From the NCBI GenBank assembly GCA_023515745.1, contig JALECJ010000056.1:1225409-1289408 (forward strand): a DNA stretch of 64,000 bases. The letters run 5' to 3'. This stretch comes from Amoeboaphelidium protococcarum (Eukaryota > Aphelidiomycota > Aphelidea). Each line of letters starts with the position of its first letter. The stretch's first letter is position 1. Positions 35,401 to 47,053 of this stretch are shown one piece after another. The position numbers and the translations under genes were made by a program. The notes under the pieces are model-generated. The model searched no databases, had not been told where the DNA came from, and saw nothing but the letters and a program-made list of their open reading frames with translations.

Positions 35401-36795
35401 TTGGATCTTGGACAACTCGGATTCCAAATTAATATCCATGGCCACATGTTACCATCGACGGAGGGCATGCTTCCTCTTTTCAATCTCAACGTACTGCTCA
35501 TGGAGATCCAACACTGTCCAAATCTCGCTGTCACTTAATTAACTTGAATACTGATCCGATCTATGTCTTTAAATAAACGGCACCTCAAAGAGTTATCGCA
35601 CCATCAACTCAAGCACATTCTCTATACAATCAAGTAGAGGCTGGTCATACAACTCTGCCGACTTCTGTCCTTATTCTTGACGCAATTCACACAGTCGCAC
35701 TGCAATCCATGAAGATTCAGTCTTCAAGTCGGCATCACTCTACTCACTAAAACAACCAGACAGTTAATACCTCTCCGGCATATCAACCTGACGGATACGA
35801 TCATCTCTGGCCGTGAACATTTTCTCTGCAACTTCAGCAGGCTCATAAACATCCTCAAGCTTTGAATTCTCGCCACGTCCTCGTGATTGTCTCTAAATCT
35901 GTTTCTGTAAAGTATCACCGTTCTACTCAGCCATGTCATCGTCATATTCTACTTACTCTCCATATTACTGCTCCGCATCTTCATCGTCAGACTGTTAAGA
36001 AGGACCTAGCGCGTAAGCATACTCTTCACCATCGCCAAACATATCCTACACTTCAGCCCAGTCCTCTACTGACAACCCCAACTACTAAGCGACAGAGGCA
36101 GTCTTCTTCTACTTTGATCTAACTGGACCCTTTGACTACTACTCGGCACTCTACTTAAATCTTTAAGAGATAGCGCCACTTCCTTGCTCTCTAGTTATAA
36201 GCCCTTCGAAACCATCTGAATCCTCCTCTTCACCCTCTTCATCTTCTAACAGCTCCTGCTCTTCATTAGCACTAAACTTCATAACTTTCGCCTTCTTGGC
36301 CACTTGATCCTTCTGAGCGCCGGTATTATGTTAAGGCCCTACTACATCATCTTCATCAGAAAACAGATTGTTCAAATCGCCCTTATTATTTGATGATAAC
36401 GATGATTTATTCTATACCGGGCTTCCACCATTTCCAACATCTTCAGCATCCCCATTATTACCGGTAATCTCACGCATTCGCTTCAATCTGCGCAATTCAT
36501 TTCGATTGCTACTGGAGTTCTTTAATCCGTAATTTTCGGCAATCAAATCCAAATCATCCTCATCCAAATCTTAGCCATCTTCATCACTCTAAGTAGATTT
36601 ATCATCAGCGATATGCTCCTCTTTTTTATCTCCCGCATCGTCTGATAATTATTGTTGTTGTTGTCCACTACCACCATTATCCTCATTTAAATTCTCCATC
36701 GAGTCTACCATAGAACCGCTTGAAGAATCTTAATCTTTTAATTACTAAAACTTTAATTGCCCTTGCTACTCAATTCCACCGTTTTCTAAATCCAT
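32419..36795 (-). CDS. SPT6: Transcription elongation factor / histone chaperone Spt6
   Basis: A 1,458-residue protein that travels with RNA polymerase II and rebuilds nucleosomes. Order: a long acidic, Gln-rich N-terminus (EDEEGEEEDSDGFEGLITRE); the DIPERFQL-like element (VDMPERYQL); the core with a helix-turn-helix, YqgF and HhH region (IYPPVLRYCVGIGRYVIDPLSEY); an S1 RNA-binding domain; and the tandem SH2 at the C-terminus (RTIKHPLFFNFSYRECQDYL, then PVGDCVFRPSSRGKDNLVLSWKV, and PYFMCLANDKPGKLYL). The SH2 pair is unique to Spt6 and reads the phosphorylated Pol II linker. Length matches yeast (1,451). The first Met of the frame is used. TGA at 32419 is the real stop. Confidence 0.92.
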
Positions 36796-37330
36796 AGAGA
36801 TGTAATTACTGAGATAAAAAGAATCTAAACCAAAATGTATTGATAGAAAAGAAGATGGAGAAAGGTGAGAGGGAAGAATTGAGAAAGAGAGAGAAAACAG
36901 CACGCTTTTTTTACCGTAAGTGACCACGCGCGATTGTGCTTAAGCTCTATAAAGAGATCTACTTTACAACAACGGGAACATTTTGAGCCTCGCTGCATAT
37001 TTTGTAACTGTACACGGTCTATATAGAAATAATAGTTTTCAGTGTCGACATTTTCCATAATTTAGCCGTGTCTAGATTGGCAAAGTTAAGCGTTCTGTCA
37101 CATATCTTTACACTAAACCGCTAAATACGTGCTCTCTACAGTACATTAAATGGCCACTCATTTTAAATGAAACATTGCAGCGTCTGATTGAGAACAGAAA
37201 GTCGCGTCAGCCTTCTTGTTTCAGGCGACCATTACCGCAGTCTAAGTATTATTTTACTGATCAAGAATCTTTGAAATATACCGACTCTATTTTTTGAGGC
37301 ACTTTAATTTGATTTACACGCAAATACAAA

Positions 37331-38125
37331 ATGGAGTTACGTAATGCAAGGCTGTAAAGAATCAAGGACAGCTTATCGTAAATAAACGCAGTGTCAGCAG
37401 ATGTTGCTGAGCTCTTTGCAGCAGATATGGTGGACGTGGTCATTCCTGAAGGGCATGATGAGAGTGATTATCTGATACAAAAGGCTTTTGAGCGTGGTAT
37501 ACGAATGGGAAACTTGCCTGGAAGTCGTCATATTTCTGCATAAGTCACTGAGTAACTGCAATGTACTAGTCTTGGCGCGTTGTATCAAGGACTCTGTGGA
37601 AAACGCGCCTCGAAACAAATCCACGTTGTTAAATCATCTCAAGATTTGAAACAACTTCATGTGGTGATTGAACAGCTGCAAATATTGGCTGATGGCAATA
37701 CATTGTTATTTCATGGAGAGGTTAATGGTACTGTAGTCACCAAGATGATGACGAATCGCATTCAGTACGTTGGGCGCGACACTGATAATCTCAATGAACT
37801 TGGTGATGGGATTTATTGCGCCTACGACTTTGACTTTGTTCACAGACACGTCTCATAGTACAATAGTGGCGGATAGGCAATATTGGTATTCAACTGGAGT
37901 GCAGTGGACAGTCTGTCCAGCTTCCATGTCCACGGCGATGAATGGAAAAAGTGGTCAAGCAAAACATCTGCTTGTATGATAGCAAGAAAATGCAATAACT
38001 TGGCTATCCACCAGATTTGGCGGAATAGTATGATGTTGTTCAGGGATAAGTTACCAGAAATTATAAGGCAATACAGTCTTGTGCTGAGCCAATCAGTAGT
38101 TCTGTCACTCAGGTTGTTGTGCTGA
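37331..38125 (+). CDS. ADP-ribosyltransferase-like protein
   Basis: 264 residues from ATG at 37,331 to TGA at 38,123. Residues 1-100 are helical. Residues 128-225 follow the plan of PARP/ART-like folds: LLFHGEVNGTVVTKMMTN (the HG and strand that grip NAD in the family), ELGDGIYCAYDFDFVHRHV (G-GIY element plus helix) and AILVFNWSAVDSL (next strand). A conserved-looking HGDEWKKWS follows. It resembles uncharacterised eukaryotic proteins with DUF3990-like domains more than classic PARPs. The catalytic Glu cannot be placed with confidence, so activity is not claimed. Its upstream region is shared with SPT6 (divergent pair). Confidence 0.45.
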
Positions 38126-38918
38126 GGGATTAAGACAAGATACTAATTCCTCGTCTATTGGCTGTTATCTTCATTGTGTGAATTATGAATATGGCGGGTA
38201 TTAGTAGCCATTTTAAATTCATTAAACTTTTTTCATCACTTAAAGTCTACACCGTTGCATATATCATAGTAAACTGTTAATATGGCCATTCTCAGAGTCC
38301 ATAGACGCTCTGTACTCAAAGTATGTTGGAACCATCAAAGCAGTTCGCATTTAAATCAAGATGTATGTTTTTAAAAAGTGCTGCTACATCAGACATAAGA
38401 CATGGTTTCAGCATACACAAGTAAAAGGTGTGGAATGTACTCACAAGTAGATGGGTTCAAACGCGTCAACTGTTTCTCCCGAGTGCGAACAGAAAACAGA
38501 ACCTGACTGCACATCAGGGAAACGTCGCCGCGTTGCAAGCGCGCACCTACCGCACGCGAGATAAAATGTAAAAGCGCGCGTGAGTCGGAAAGCTCAACCC
38601 ACCGACGGGGCCCACGCCTCCTGGAAAATCGAGATATGATTCATCGGCGCTTTTCTGAGCGATCACTGTCCATCGCCGCCGCCCATCTTCGTATTCATCT
38701 CTCCTCAGCTGTTGCTTCTATCTGTTGCTCTTTATATCGGCATCATTCTCAGTCATCATCGTTTATTTATATTCAGGGAAAGACTGAGAGTCTAGAATCT
38801 GGTAAATATAGATATACTCTGCATCTGTTATCATTTGTGTTTCTTTTAGTATCTGTATTTCGTCATTTAAATTCAATTCTATTTATCTGCCTACATTAGT
38901 ATATATTTATTACTGAGA
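38126..38918. promoter_or_regulatory. Long upstream region of the Skn7-like gene
   Basis: Nearly 800 bases. 38,505-38,640 is markedly GC-rich compared with its surroundings and contains CGCGCG strings; 38,640-38,910 turns to a pyrimidine-rich leader. An upstream ATG at 38,636 opens a frame of about 100 codons ending near the true start, so it may act as a uORF. An ACGCGT hexamer is at 38,461. The length and structure suggest a long regulated 5' leader. Confidence 0.4.
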
Positions 38919-41900
38919 ATGACGTCTCGCTTTAATGATCATCATCCTCATCCTCCTGGAAAGTCGGTGAAAAATGGAGTAATCGGAGATATTAGCGATT
39001 CTTTTAAAGAGTCTCGCCATGCAGTGTCCTCGCAACCTCAGTACGGAAAAGCTATTGGTAATAGTTAGGCATATAGTCTCCCTATGAATAGTAGCGTCAT
39101 CCCTGGCGGCGATTAGCAGTGGTAGTAGTAGTAGCAACATGGTGGATCGCTGCACTTGAATGGTCAATAGATGTCATCATCTGCATCTTCTGTTGGGATT
39201 ATGGCATCTAATGGCGGCTATCATTTATAGTCCTCATCAATGACCATTGGTGGTGGTGGTGGTATCACTGATATCGGTGCTAGAATGTCTCAAGGGGACT
39301 CTATGCTGAATGATGGCTTTATAGGAGCTGGGTTTCATGGAACTGCAGGTACATAGATGATGTCTACGCATTCGTTGTCTCATAACGGTCTCAACAATGG
39401 TAATAATAATCATAGTAGTAGGCCTGTTGTGTAAGTTAATCCTCCTTAACAGTAGTCACAGTCATAGCTTCATTTTGATGGACAACAACTACCTCTTCCC
39501 CCTAACGCTAACAGCTACAATAGCACTAGCAATATCTATAAAACTTTCACGCCGCACAGTATGTCATACAATCCATATGTGACGTCTCACCCGATACCTG
39601 CATAGTCGACATAGTCATCGTCGCCCATTGTGTATGGTTCAGGATCGTAGTCGTAGTAGCAGTATATGCGATAAGGATCTGGATAATAGTAGTAGTAGCA
39701 GCCACTTCATGATGGTCAGTAATCGTATTACTCTAACCACGCGAGCTATGTCAGTTCTTAGTAGCAGTATTCTTCACTTCGCGCGTAAACTGGAGATGTT
39801 GGATCATCTAATTATGGTGTATCTGTTGCTAGCGGGCTTTACCGACCGCGTACTTCGAGTTCTTTATAATCTCAGCAGCAGCAGTAGTAGTCTTAGCCTC
39901 CGTAGATGGTTGAAGGGAGTGAAGAGTATAACGCGTAGATGGCAACGGTGCCTGAATTCATTAAGAAGATTTACAAAATGCTGGAGAGTAAAGTGTACTA
40001 GAACATCATAGATTGGACTTCTACGGGGGAGTCTTTTATAGTTAAGGATCCTAATGAACTGGCCAAGATGGTATTGCCCAATGTGTTTAAACATTCAAAT
40101 TTCGCATCCTTTGTACGCCAATTAAACAAGTATGATTTTCATAAGGTTAAGAATGGTGAGGATTTAAAGTTGTACAATGGCATGGCTTGGGAATTTAATC
40201 ATCCTAACTTCAAGAAGGGGCGGATCGATATTCTGCATAAGGTTAGGAGAAAGTCATAAAAGAAGATTGGCGGAGGTACTTCGATGGGTAAAGACGACTA
40301 GGACGGCATGGAAGATAATATTGGTGGCAGCACTGTGCATCTGGGCAATAGTAATGGTAATGAGATGTCAAGGAAATCATCGGAAGATTTTGCAGAAGTG
40401 GAAGTGCCCAAGAGTGCTAATCCGGTTTCGTTAGAATCTTCTGATTTTCAGCTGAAAGTGGATAATCTTCTTGAATGTCAGTAGATTGTAACGTCCTAAC
40501 TGCAGAGTATTACCAATAGTTACTAGCTGATGTAGAACGAGGTTGGTCTTCTTAAAAAGGCAATATCGTCCTAATGCTTGCTGATGACCCAGATGGCCGA
40601 GGTGATTATTAGTGGTGCTCAGTAGAAGTAGCTGACTGTCTCTGACAAGATGCTAACTTCATTGATTAATTTCCTGTCTTCTTATTCTTCTAATAGTGGT
40701 CAATTTGGTGTACTCCCTTAAGAGAATGGTGGTATCAATCAGTAGGGGTAGTAGCAGCAGTAATAGATTCAGTCCGGTCTCATGTAGCCTATTCCAGCGA
40801 CTGCTAATTTCGGTAATGATGGAGTGCCCGTTAATCTGGTGGCCAATTTAGTCGCTGATGCTCAGATTAGACTGCAAATGTAATAGCAGTAGTAATCCCA
40901 GCAGCAGAATGAGTAAAATGGTAACAGCTAGTAAACTTCTGGCCATGGTGCATCTGCAAGTGCCGGCAAGTCTGGGAATTACCACAATCATTATCATCAT
41001 TAGCAATAAACTAGTGCTCAGTAAAAGCTCTCTCAGTCACATAAGAGGGAACATTCTTGGACCTCGGCGCCTAAAGTTCTGTTGGTCGAAGATGATCCTA
41101 CTTGTAGGACTTTGTCTTCAAAGTTGTTGTAAATTTTTGGCTGTAAATTCGACGTTGTCACTGACGGCCTTGCTGCTGTCAACAAGATGAATTTTGACAA
41201 GTATGATCTAGTTTTGATGGACATTATGATGCCGACTCTGGACGGTGTATCTGCGACTCATCACATCAGACAATTTGACAAACTCACTCCGATCATCTCA
41301 ATGACTGGAAATACAACTGAACGTGACTTAAAGGTCTATCTCAACACTGGAATGACTGACATTTTACCCAAGCCTTTCTCAAAGGCCTCGCTGCTTGACA
41401 TTCTGGAGAGGTACTGTAGCCATTTAGTCTCTGCCAAGTTTGAGGAGAACTTCAAGAATAATCCAATGCTTTTTGATTAGAACTCATTGTTTAGCTCATT
41501 GCGTAGTAATCCTAATCCATTTGATTCGCTCACCTCCTTGTACTTGGGCAATATCAGTATTGATGGTAGTATTTTGACTTTGGAAGATGATGAACAGAAT
41601 GGTGTCAAGAGCGGTGATAATAAAGATAGGGATAGATCTTTATCTGAGCTCACCTCCACTTCATTGTCGTAGCTGTTGTCCACCGTTAAAGGGTTTAATG
41701 TATTGCCGTCTAGCGGTGGTGCGACTAATCCTCCGTCACTCACCAACACTGTTACTTCCTAGTCTGAGCCCAAAATTATAGAGCTGAAAGATGATGTTTT
41801 GATGGATTAATAATTAACTCCTGATGCTGATTTGGAGGCTGATATGGCGTTGGACCAGATGGCGTCTAATTAGAAGGGGAATCGTAGTAGTGGCTCACAT

Positions 41901-42134
41901 AGATCCAATTCATCTGGTAGCCAGTATAGTGTGAAATCTTCCACTGGTAAGCGTCCCATTGACGATTGTGGTGATGTTGAAAGAAGTATGGGGAAGAGGA
42001 GTAGCTCTGCAATACAGTATTCGGAGGAATAGGCAGGCTTATAAAATGTCAAAGGACAAGTATAATTTACAAATGGCAGCAGTGTGGCAAATTCAAAAGC
42101 TAATAGTCACAAGAGAAAGAAGACTAGTACGTGA
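38919..42134 (+). CDS. SKN7: Skn7/Prr1-type HSF-domain response regulator
   Basis: A 1,071-residue transcription factor that ends a His-Asp phosphorelay and controls oxidative/osmotic responses in fungi. Residues 1-340 are Gln/Ser/Gly-rich, with poly-Gln runs written as TAG. Residues 341-447 are an HSF-type DNA-binding domain (VPEFIKKIYKMLESK, FKHSNFASFVRQLNKYDFHKV, WEFNHPNFKKGR). A Gln-rich coiled-coil region follows (about 500-560). Residues 718-835 are a receiver domain: VLLVEDDPT (acidic pair), phospho-acceptor Asp768 in LVLMDIMMP, Thr in ISMTGN and Lys in LPKPFS. The C-terminus is disordered and basic (SHKRKK). The HSF-plus-receiver pairing is typical of fungi. It is about 1.7 times the length of yeast Skn7 because of low-complexity sequence. 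Confidence 0.9.
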
Positions 42135-42553
42135 TGAAAACAATAATAAGTAAGAGTCAATAAAATCATTCTATTGAGTACATAATTTTTATTTGAACAC
42201 CACCTACCTGCTTTCATCGATCAATCTAGCAACTCTGCAATCTTTTATAAATGTTCGAGTATTGCCTCCTTGATAGCTGGTAGTGGAAACGCGTTCATAG
42301 TACTGGACTTGGCAGTTTATATCGCGACCAAGACGTACTACACACATCTCAAGACAATATTATTGTTTTAGTCTTTGATATAGATAATAATAACCTTACG
42401 TGTTATTCAATGATGAATAAACAGTAGAGACACGAGTCACCACTCATATAAGCAGATAGAATGTTGGCATTCTTACTTGAAGTGAATAAATCTCCTACAC
42501 AAATTATTACTATTACAACACAAGCGACGTCATAACACTAAGTGAGAGAAGAA
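42135..42553. other. Region between SKN7 and a doubtful small gene
   Basis: On the minus strand a frame starting at an ATG near 42,350 reads MCVVRLGRDINCQVQYYERV and continues to about 42,200. It could be a second exon of the small gene that begins at 42,790, or be unrelated. No other signal. Confidence 0.25.
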
Positions 42554-42790
42554 TCAATACTCACCTATCAACTTCGATGCATGATACCATTAATGAACCA
42601 GATCGGTATCAGGCATACACATATTAATGCTAGTAGACTATTTATTAGTGGTAGTAGACGACGTGGTATCACTCACAGTGGCTATACGATCAGAATCTCG
42701 AGTGTTTGAACTCTTAGCGGTGCTCTTTCGCTCCGTGTTGCCCTTTTTAGGCCCGTGATATGATTTGAACTTTTCAACAACTGCACTCAT
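42554..42790 (-). CDS. Possible small Ser/Thr-rich protein or first exon
   Basis: 78 codons from ATG at 42,790 to TGA at 42,554 (starts MSAVVEKFKSYHGPKKGN). Basic at the N-terminus and Ser/Thr-rich in the middle; no family recognised. Eight codons before the end is a canonical donor (ATAG|GTGAGT), so the true gene may splice to a downstream exon and be longer. An opposite-strand frame (42,801-43,091; ISDLTSKQIYSSYFFLRGAN) begins right after it with no ATG. Only one of the two may be real. Confidence 0.35.
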
Positions 42791-43282
42791 TTACTGAGCC
42801 TTGTTAACATCTTTGCGCCTGTCTGCTGGTTGTTATTGTACAGACTATTTCCCCACCAGATCTGATCCGAATGATCCGCAGCTAATACCCACATTGTCAC
42901 TTCCTTCCACAGCAGGTGGCAGTGAAAGAACTGTGCGAATCAGCGACTTGACATCCAAACAGATTTACTCAAGCTACTTCTTCTTAAGAGGAGCTAATTT
43001 GTATTACTTCCTCTTGGAACATGGTCCAAAGCAGCTCGAGAACATTAGAATAAGATATATAATGATCTGCTCAATTAAATCAAAATATTGAACTAAAGCG
43101 ATACAACAATAACAATTATTATGAGACAATGATTCTGAGCAATACTGTAATGAAGTGAGAATTTTTGACTTGAAACAGCAGAAGGAATTCGGCGATAAAT
43201 ATTCTTTAGTTTCTTTGCTCGTCTTTGAACTACAAGGACGCGCTCAGTGCAGGTAACACAACTAGTGCACAATCCATCTATA

Positions 43283-44830
43283 ATGTTTAATTGCGGACTG
43301 TTTGCAAAAAAATTGTGGCTGCTAGTCTTGGTGTTAACAAGTAGTGTGTAGTCCAATGTTTACCGACATAATTACAAGTATGCGCTTAAGTAGCCGTACA
43401 CATACCAGAAGGATCACAGCATGCCGTTCTATACTGTCCATGGAAGTGCGTAGGTATCTCATGAAGTTGTGCGTCTCACCAACTAGGGAATGAGCGATAA
43501 CAGAGGTATGGTATGGTCTAAGCAGCCGTATAAGTTACAGGGCGAGTAATCTAGTGTTGAATATGGATTCCGCGTCAACATCACTGTCAGTGTTGGTGGC
43601 ACGGATTAGACGGCTGGTAAAGGATTTGCTCTATTCATGACCAGTTCGCGTCCAAGCTATATTGCTGATTAAAACTTGCCTGATGGAGCGAATTTGGGTA
43701 ACTTTTTTGCTGGTCATTCTCATAATGAGCCGGTCGATGGTATAGTTGTGGTGTTCAGTTCTGTGGCTAGCGAAGGTGGTGGAAGTCGCAATATGCCGTT
43801 TGTGTACGCTCTGGCTCTCGATCAGGCTTACCTGTCTTTGCAATCGGAAGATGAACTGATCAGAAAGTATAGTCTTGGTGGATGCTACAACTAGTATAGA
43901 AATGTAGGTTAGCAGTAGAGTAAGGTGTACGTTGACTATCGGAATGATGTGTTTAGTGTTTACATTGGTGATCAAGCACAACCGTGCGTGTTCAACTCCA
44001 AAGTCTCAGACAAGATTGATTTTAGGAAATTGTTATCCAGTGATGGTGTCTATCTGGGTCTTGGTGCATCTACTATGCCAGTTGCGGGTGATCAACATGA
44101 CCTGCATTCTATTGATGTCTTCGATTTTATTGAGCCTATTGTGGATGCTGAACCGGTGGATCATCACAAGAAACATGTCTTGACTGAGGATGATAATAGG
44201 CTCTTTGATGAGATTCATCACAAGATTGAGAATCTCAGACATCATCAAGATGGTGACGCTGTACATTCTTCATAGACAACAGATCAACCGATTGGTATAG
44301 GATCAGCATCCATGGAGAAGTTGGTGAACAGCGTACGCGAAGTTGAATTCCGTATTCTGAATAAGTTGGATGACGTTCTCACTAGGCTGAATGTTGGTAA
44401 TGGTGATGGTTTACAGTAGCCTATTGCTGGTGCAGGAAGTGGCGCTGGTGGTCTGTCTACTAAAGTTGACCATCTTGAGTAGATGACCAGCCAGGTGTTG
44501 AGTCTATTGCAACAAATGGCCAATTACTTGACCCACTAATAGAATGGAGCAGGAGGTGGCGCGTAATCAAGAGAAGACTTGCGCCAGTTGTAGAATCAAC
44601 TCAATCAACTTCACTCCACCGTCTCTGATTCCAAGCAGAAGATGGATCAAGTACATTAGTAGATCAATGATCCGCTGCACAGACGCCACTGGTTTAATGA
44701 ATCAAGTTTCTGGTACGGTTTGGCACTGTTCATCATTGCCCAACTGGTCCTCACTTTTATGTATGGAAGGTTTATGCGTGGCCCAGTGGAACAGAACAAG
44801 AAATTTCTGTAAGCTAATCCATTCATCTGA
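43283..44830 (+). CDS. L-type lectin cargo receptor (ERGIC-53/Emp47-like)
   Basis: A 515-residue type I membrane protein of the ER-Golgi shuttle that binds high-mannose glycoproteins. Signal peptide residues 1-22 (LWLLVLVLTSSVQS). The lectin domain spans about 28-265: SLxxP-like start (YALKQPYTYQ), GMVWSKQPYKLQGEQSSVEYGFRVNI, KGFALFMTSS, HNEPVDGIVVVFSS and LGLGAST. A coiled-coil stalk covers 320-450 (KLVNSVREVEFRILNKLDD; QLQNQLNQLHSTV). One membrane segment near 478-497 (FWYGLALFIIAQLVLTFMYG) is followed by a short basic tail. The tail reads KKFLQANPFI because TAA is Gln. In the standard code it would end KKFL, close to the KKFF export/retrieval signal of ERGIC-53. Confidence 0.85.
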
Positions 44831-45530
44831 TTACCACAATAATCAGCGTGTCTATCTATATACAATATTCTTACTTTTTCATTTGTAGTTGAACACTGTA
44901 CTATGAGTCTTACGTGAATAAAATTTAAATCTTTATTTATACTGATTTTACATTCTAGACCAACATTGTTAATGTACTGTGGATGGGCCTACTGATGAGG
45001 TTCGATACATTCACGCGCTCTTGCGGATATATCTCTTGTTAAAGCAGTTATACAGTAGAATTTTTTCGTAGAATAACACCTAATTAATAGGACTCATAAA
45101 TTTGCATAGACTATTAATTCATGATAATTATATCTTGAGAGTGTGTACTCCATAGACACCACGCCAGACAGTATACCATACGGACACCGTGACTTTTAAG
45201 TGAATGCGCCGCTTTTGTTTCAGCGGCTTGTCTTCTGGCATTGATCGCTCTTCCTCACAGTCAGTCAGTCAATCAGCCAAACGTCGGCGCTCTCTGTGTC
45301 ATTTGTTTCTCTCCAGTTCCGCCCGTCTTTGTTCTGTTCGCCCGTTCGTTCGTTCGTTCGTTCGTTTCGTTCATTCTTCAGTCTTTGCTTCATTACTTTT
45401 ACTGTACTTCAGAGGAGATTGACAATTCAGGCGTCTGTCCATTCTTTACTGTTAGTATTCCATCAATTTGAACATTTTTGACTCTTAAAAATTATTATTC
45501 TGAACTATTGTAATTAAGGAAAGTGAAAAT
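44831..45530. promoter_or_regulatory. Upstream region of ARP3 with GTTC microsatellite
   Basis: 700 bases without a supported gene. The left half is AT-rich. 45,200-45,420 is pyrimidine-rich and contains a pure (GTTC)n run at 45,344-45,374 and loose CAGT/CAAT repeats before it. Probably the ARP3 promoter and leader. Confidence 0.45.
45344..45374. repeat. (GTTC)n microsatellite
   Basis: About seven copies of the tetranucleotide GTTC with one slip near the end. In the leader of ARP3. Confidence 0.85.
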
Positions 45531-46796
45531 ATGAGCAGATTACCGCCTGTTGTGATGGATAATGGTACTGGGTATACCAAGTTGGGATATGCTGGAAACA
45601 ATGATCCGCAGTTTATTATTCCGTCAGCGATTGCTGTGAAGGAGAGTGGTGGAAGTGCTCAAGCATCTGCTGCCGGTAAGACTGGTAATATTAAAAAGGG
45701 AATTGAGGATTTGGACTTTTACATTGGAGATGAAGCGTTCGCTAATCAGAAGACTTACTCCCTGTAGTATCCGATTCGCCATGGTCAGATTGAGAACTGG
45801 GACTGGATGGAGAGATACTGGGAGTAGAGCATCTTCAAGTACATGCGTTGTGAACCGGAAGACCATGCTTTTCTTCTTACTGAGCCGCCTTTGAATGCTC
45901 CTGAGAACAGAGAGTACACTGCGGAGATCTTCTTTGAGAGTTTCAATGTTCCCGGTTTGTATATTGCTGTGTAGGCAGTTTTGGCTCTGGCCGCCTCTTG
46001 GACTTCGAGCAAGGTGTCTGACCAGACTCTGACTGGTTGTGTTATCGATAGTGGTGATGGTGTTACGCACGTTATTCCTGTGGCTGAAGGTTATGTTATT
46101 GGCTCTGCTCTGAAGCACATCCCAATCGCCGGTCGTGACATCACCTACTTTGTGCAATAGCTGTTGCGTGAGCGTGAGAATAGTATTCCACCTGAAGAGT
46201 CTTTGGAAGTGGCCAAGCGCATCAAGGAAATGTACAGCTACGTGTGTCCAGACATTGTGAAAGAGTTCAAGAAGTTTGACGCTGAGCCGGATAAGTATTT
46301 CAAGAAGTATGTGGGACACCATTCTGTGACAAAGAAGCCGTATGAAGTGGATGTTGGATATGAGCGTTTCCTTGGTCCAGAGATCTTCTTCAGTCCGGAG
46401 ATTGCCAGTGCTGATTTCTTGACTCCACTCGGTGATGTGGTGGACTAGACCATTCAGAACAGTCCGATTGATACCCGTCGTGGCTTGTACCGTAATGTGG
46501 TCCTGTCTGGTGGTTCTACGATGTACAAAGATTTCAGCAGAAGATTACAGCGTGATATCAAGCGTCTGGTGGATGCTCGTCAAAAGAGAAGTGAATCGCT
46601 GCAGACGCAGATCAAGGCCAAGCCGATGGAGGTGAATGTGATTTCGCACAAGAAGCAGCGCTATGCCGTGTGGTTTGGTGGCTCTCTGCTGGCAGACACT
46701 CCCGAGTTCTACAGCTACTGTCATACAAAGGCTGATTATGAAGAGTATGGTCCGTCTATTTGTAGATACAATCGTGTTCTTGGTGGTATTTAGTGA
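45531..46796 (+). CDS. ARP3: Actin-related protein 3 (Arp3)
   Basis: A 421-residue core subunit of the Arp2/3 complex, which nucleates branched actin. Start [20 protein letters not shown] is the phosphate-1 loop of the actin fold. Further family hallmarks: [59 protein letters not shown], the second phosphate loop [15 protein letters not shown], and [12 protein letters not shown] near the C-terminus. Arp3-specific is the long insert in subdomain 4. The final codons are TAG (Gln) then TGA, so the chain ends GGIQ. Six TAR codons are crossed, three of them at Gln positions shared by other Arp3 proteins. A functional Arp2/3 complex fits an amoeboid or crawling stage. Confidence 0.93.
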
Positions 46797-47053
46797 GCGG
46801 CATTGGTCGGTTTGTGCATACGTGGTGTTGGTGGTGGTAGGTAAGATTATGAGTAAGTGAGTGGAGCGTCCGGTAATAATAAAAACGAACTATTTTTTGT
46901 AAATTTACTTTATTTTTCTTACTGATTAATACTATATTAAAATCTCGATTACAGATTATTGTGTATTGTCACCTCCTCTCTTCTTTTACTAAAGTTGCTC
47001 TCTGTTAAAAAACAAGTCTAGCAAAGAATTGATCTATGCTGCCAGACAATCAC

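Noticed and set aside
36825..37058. Minus-strand frame upstream of SPT6 (MENVDTENYYFYIDRVQ)
   Set aside because: It runs across the SPT6 start in another frame. More likely leader sequence or a uORF than a gene.
45624..46322. 232-codon minus-strand frame opposite ARP3
   Set aside because: Pure antisense of a well-identified gene; long antisense frames arise from its codon bias.
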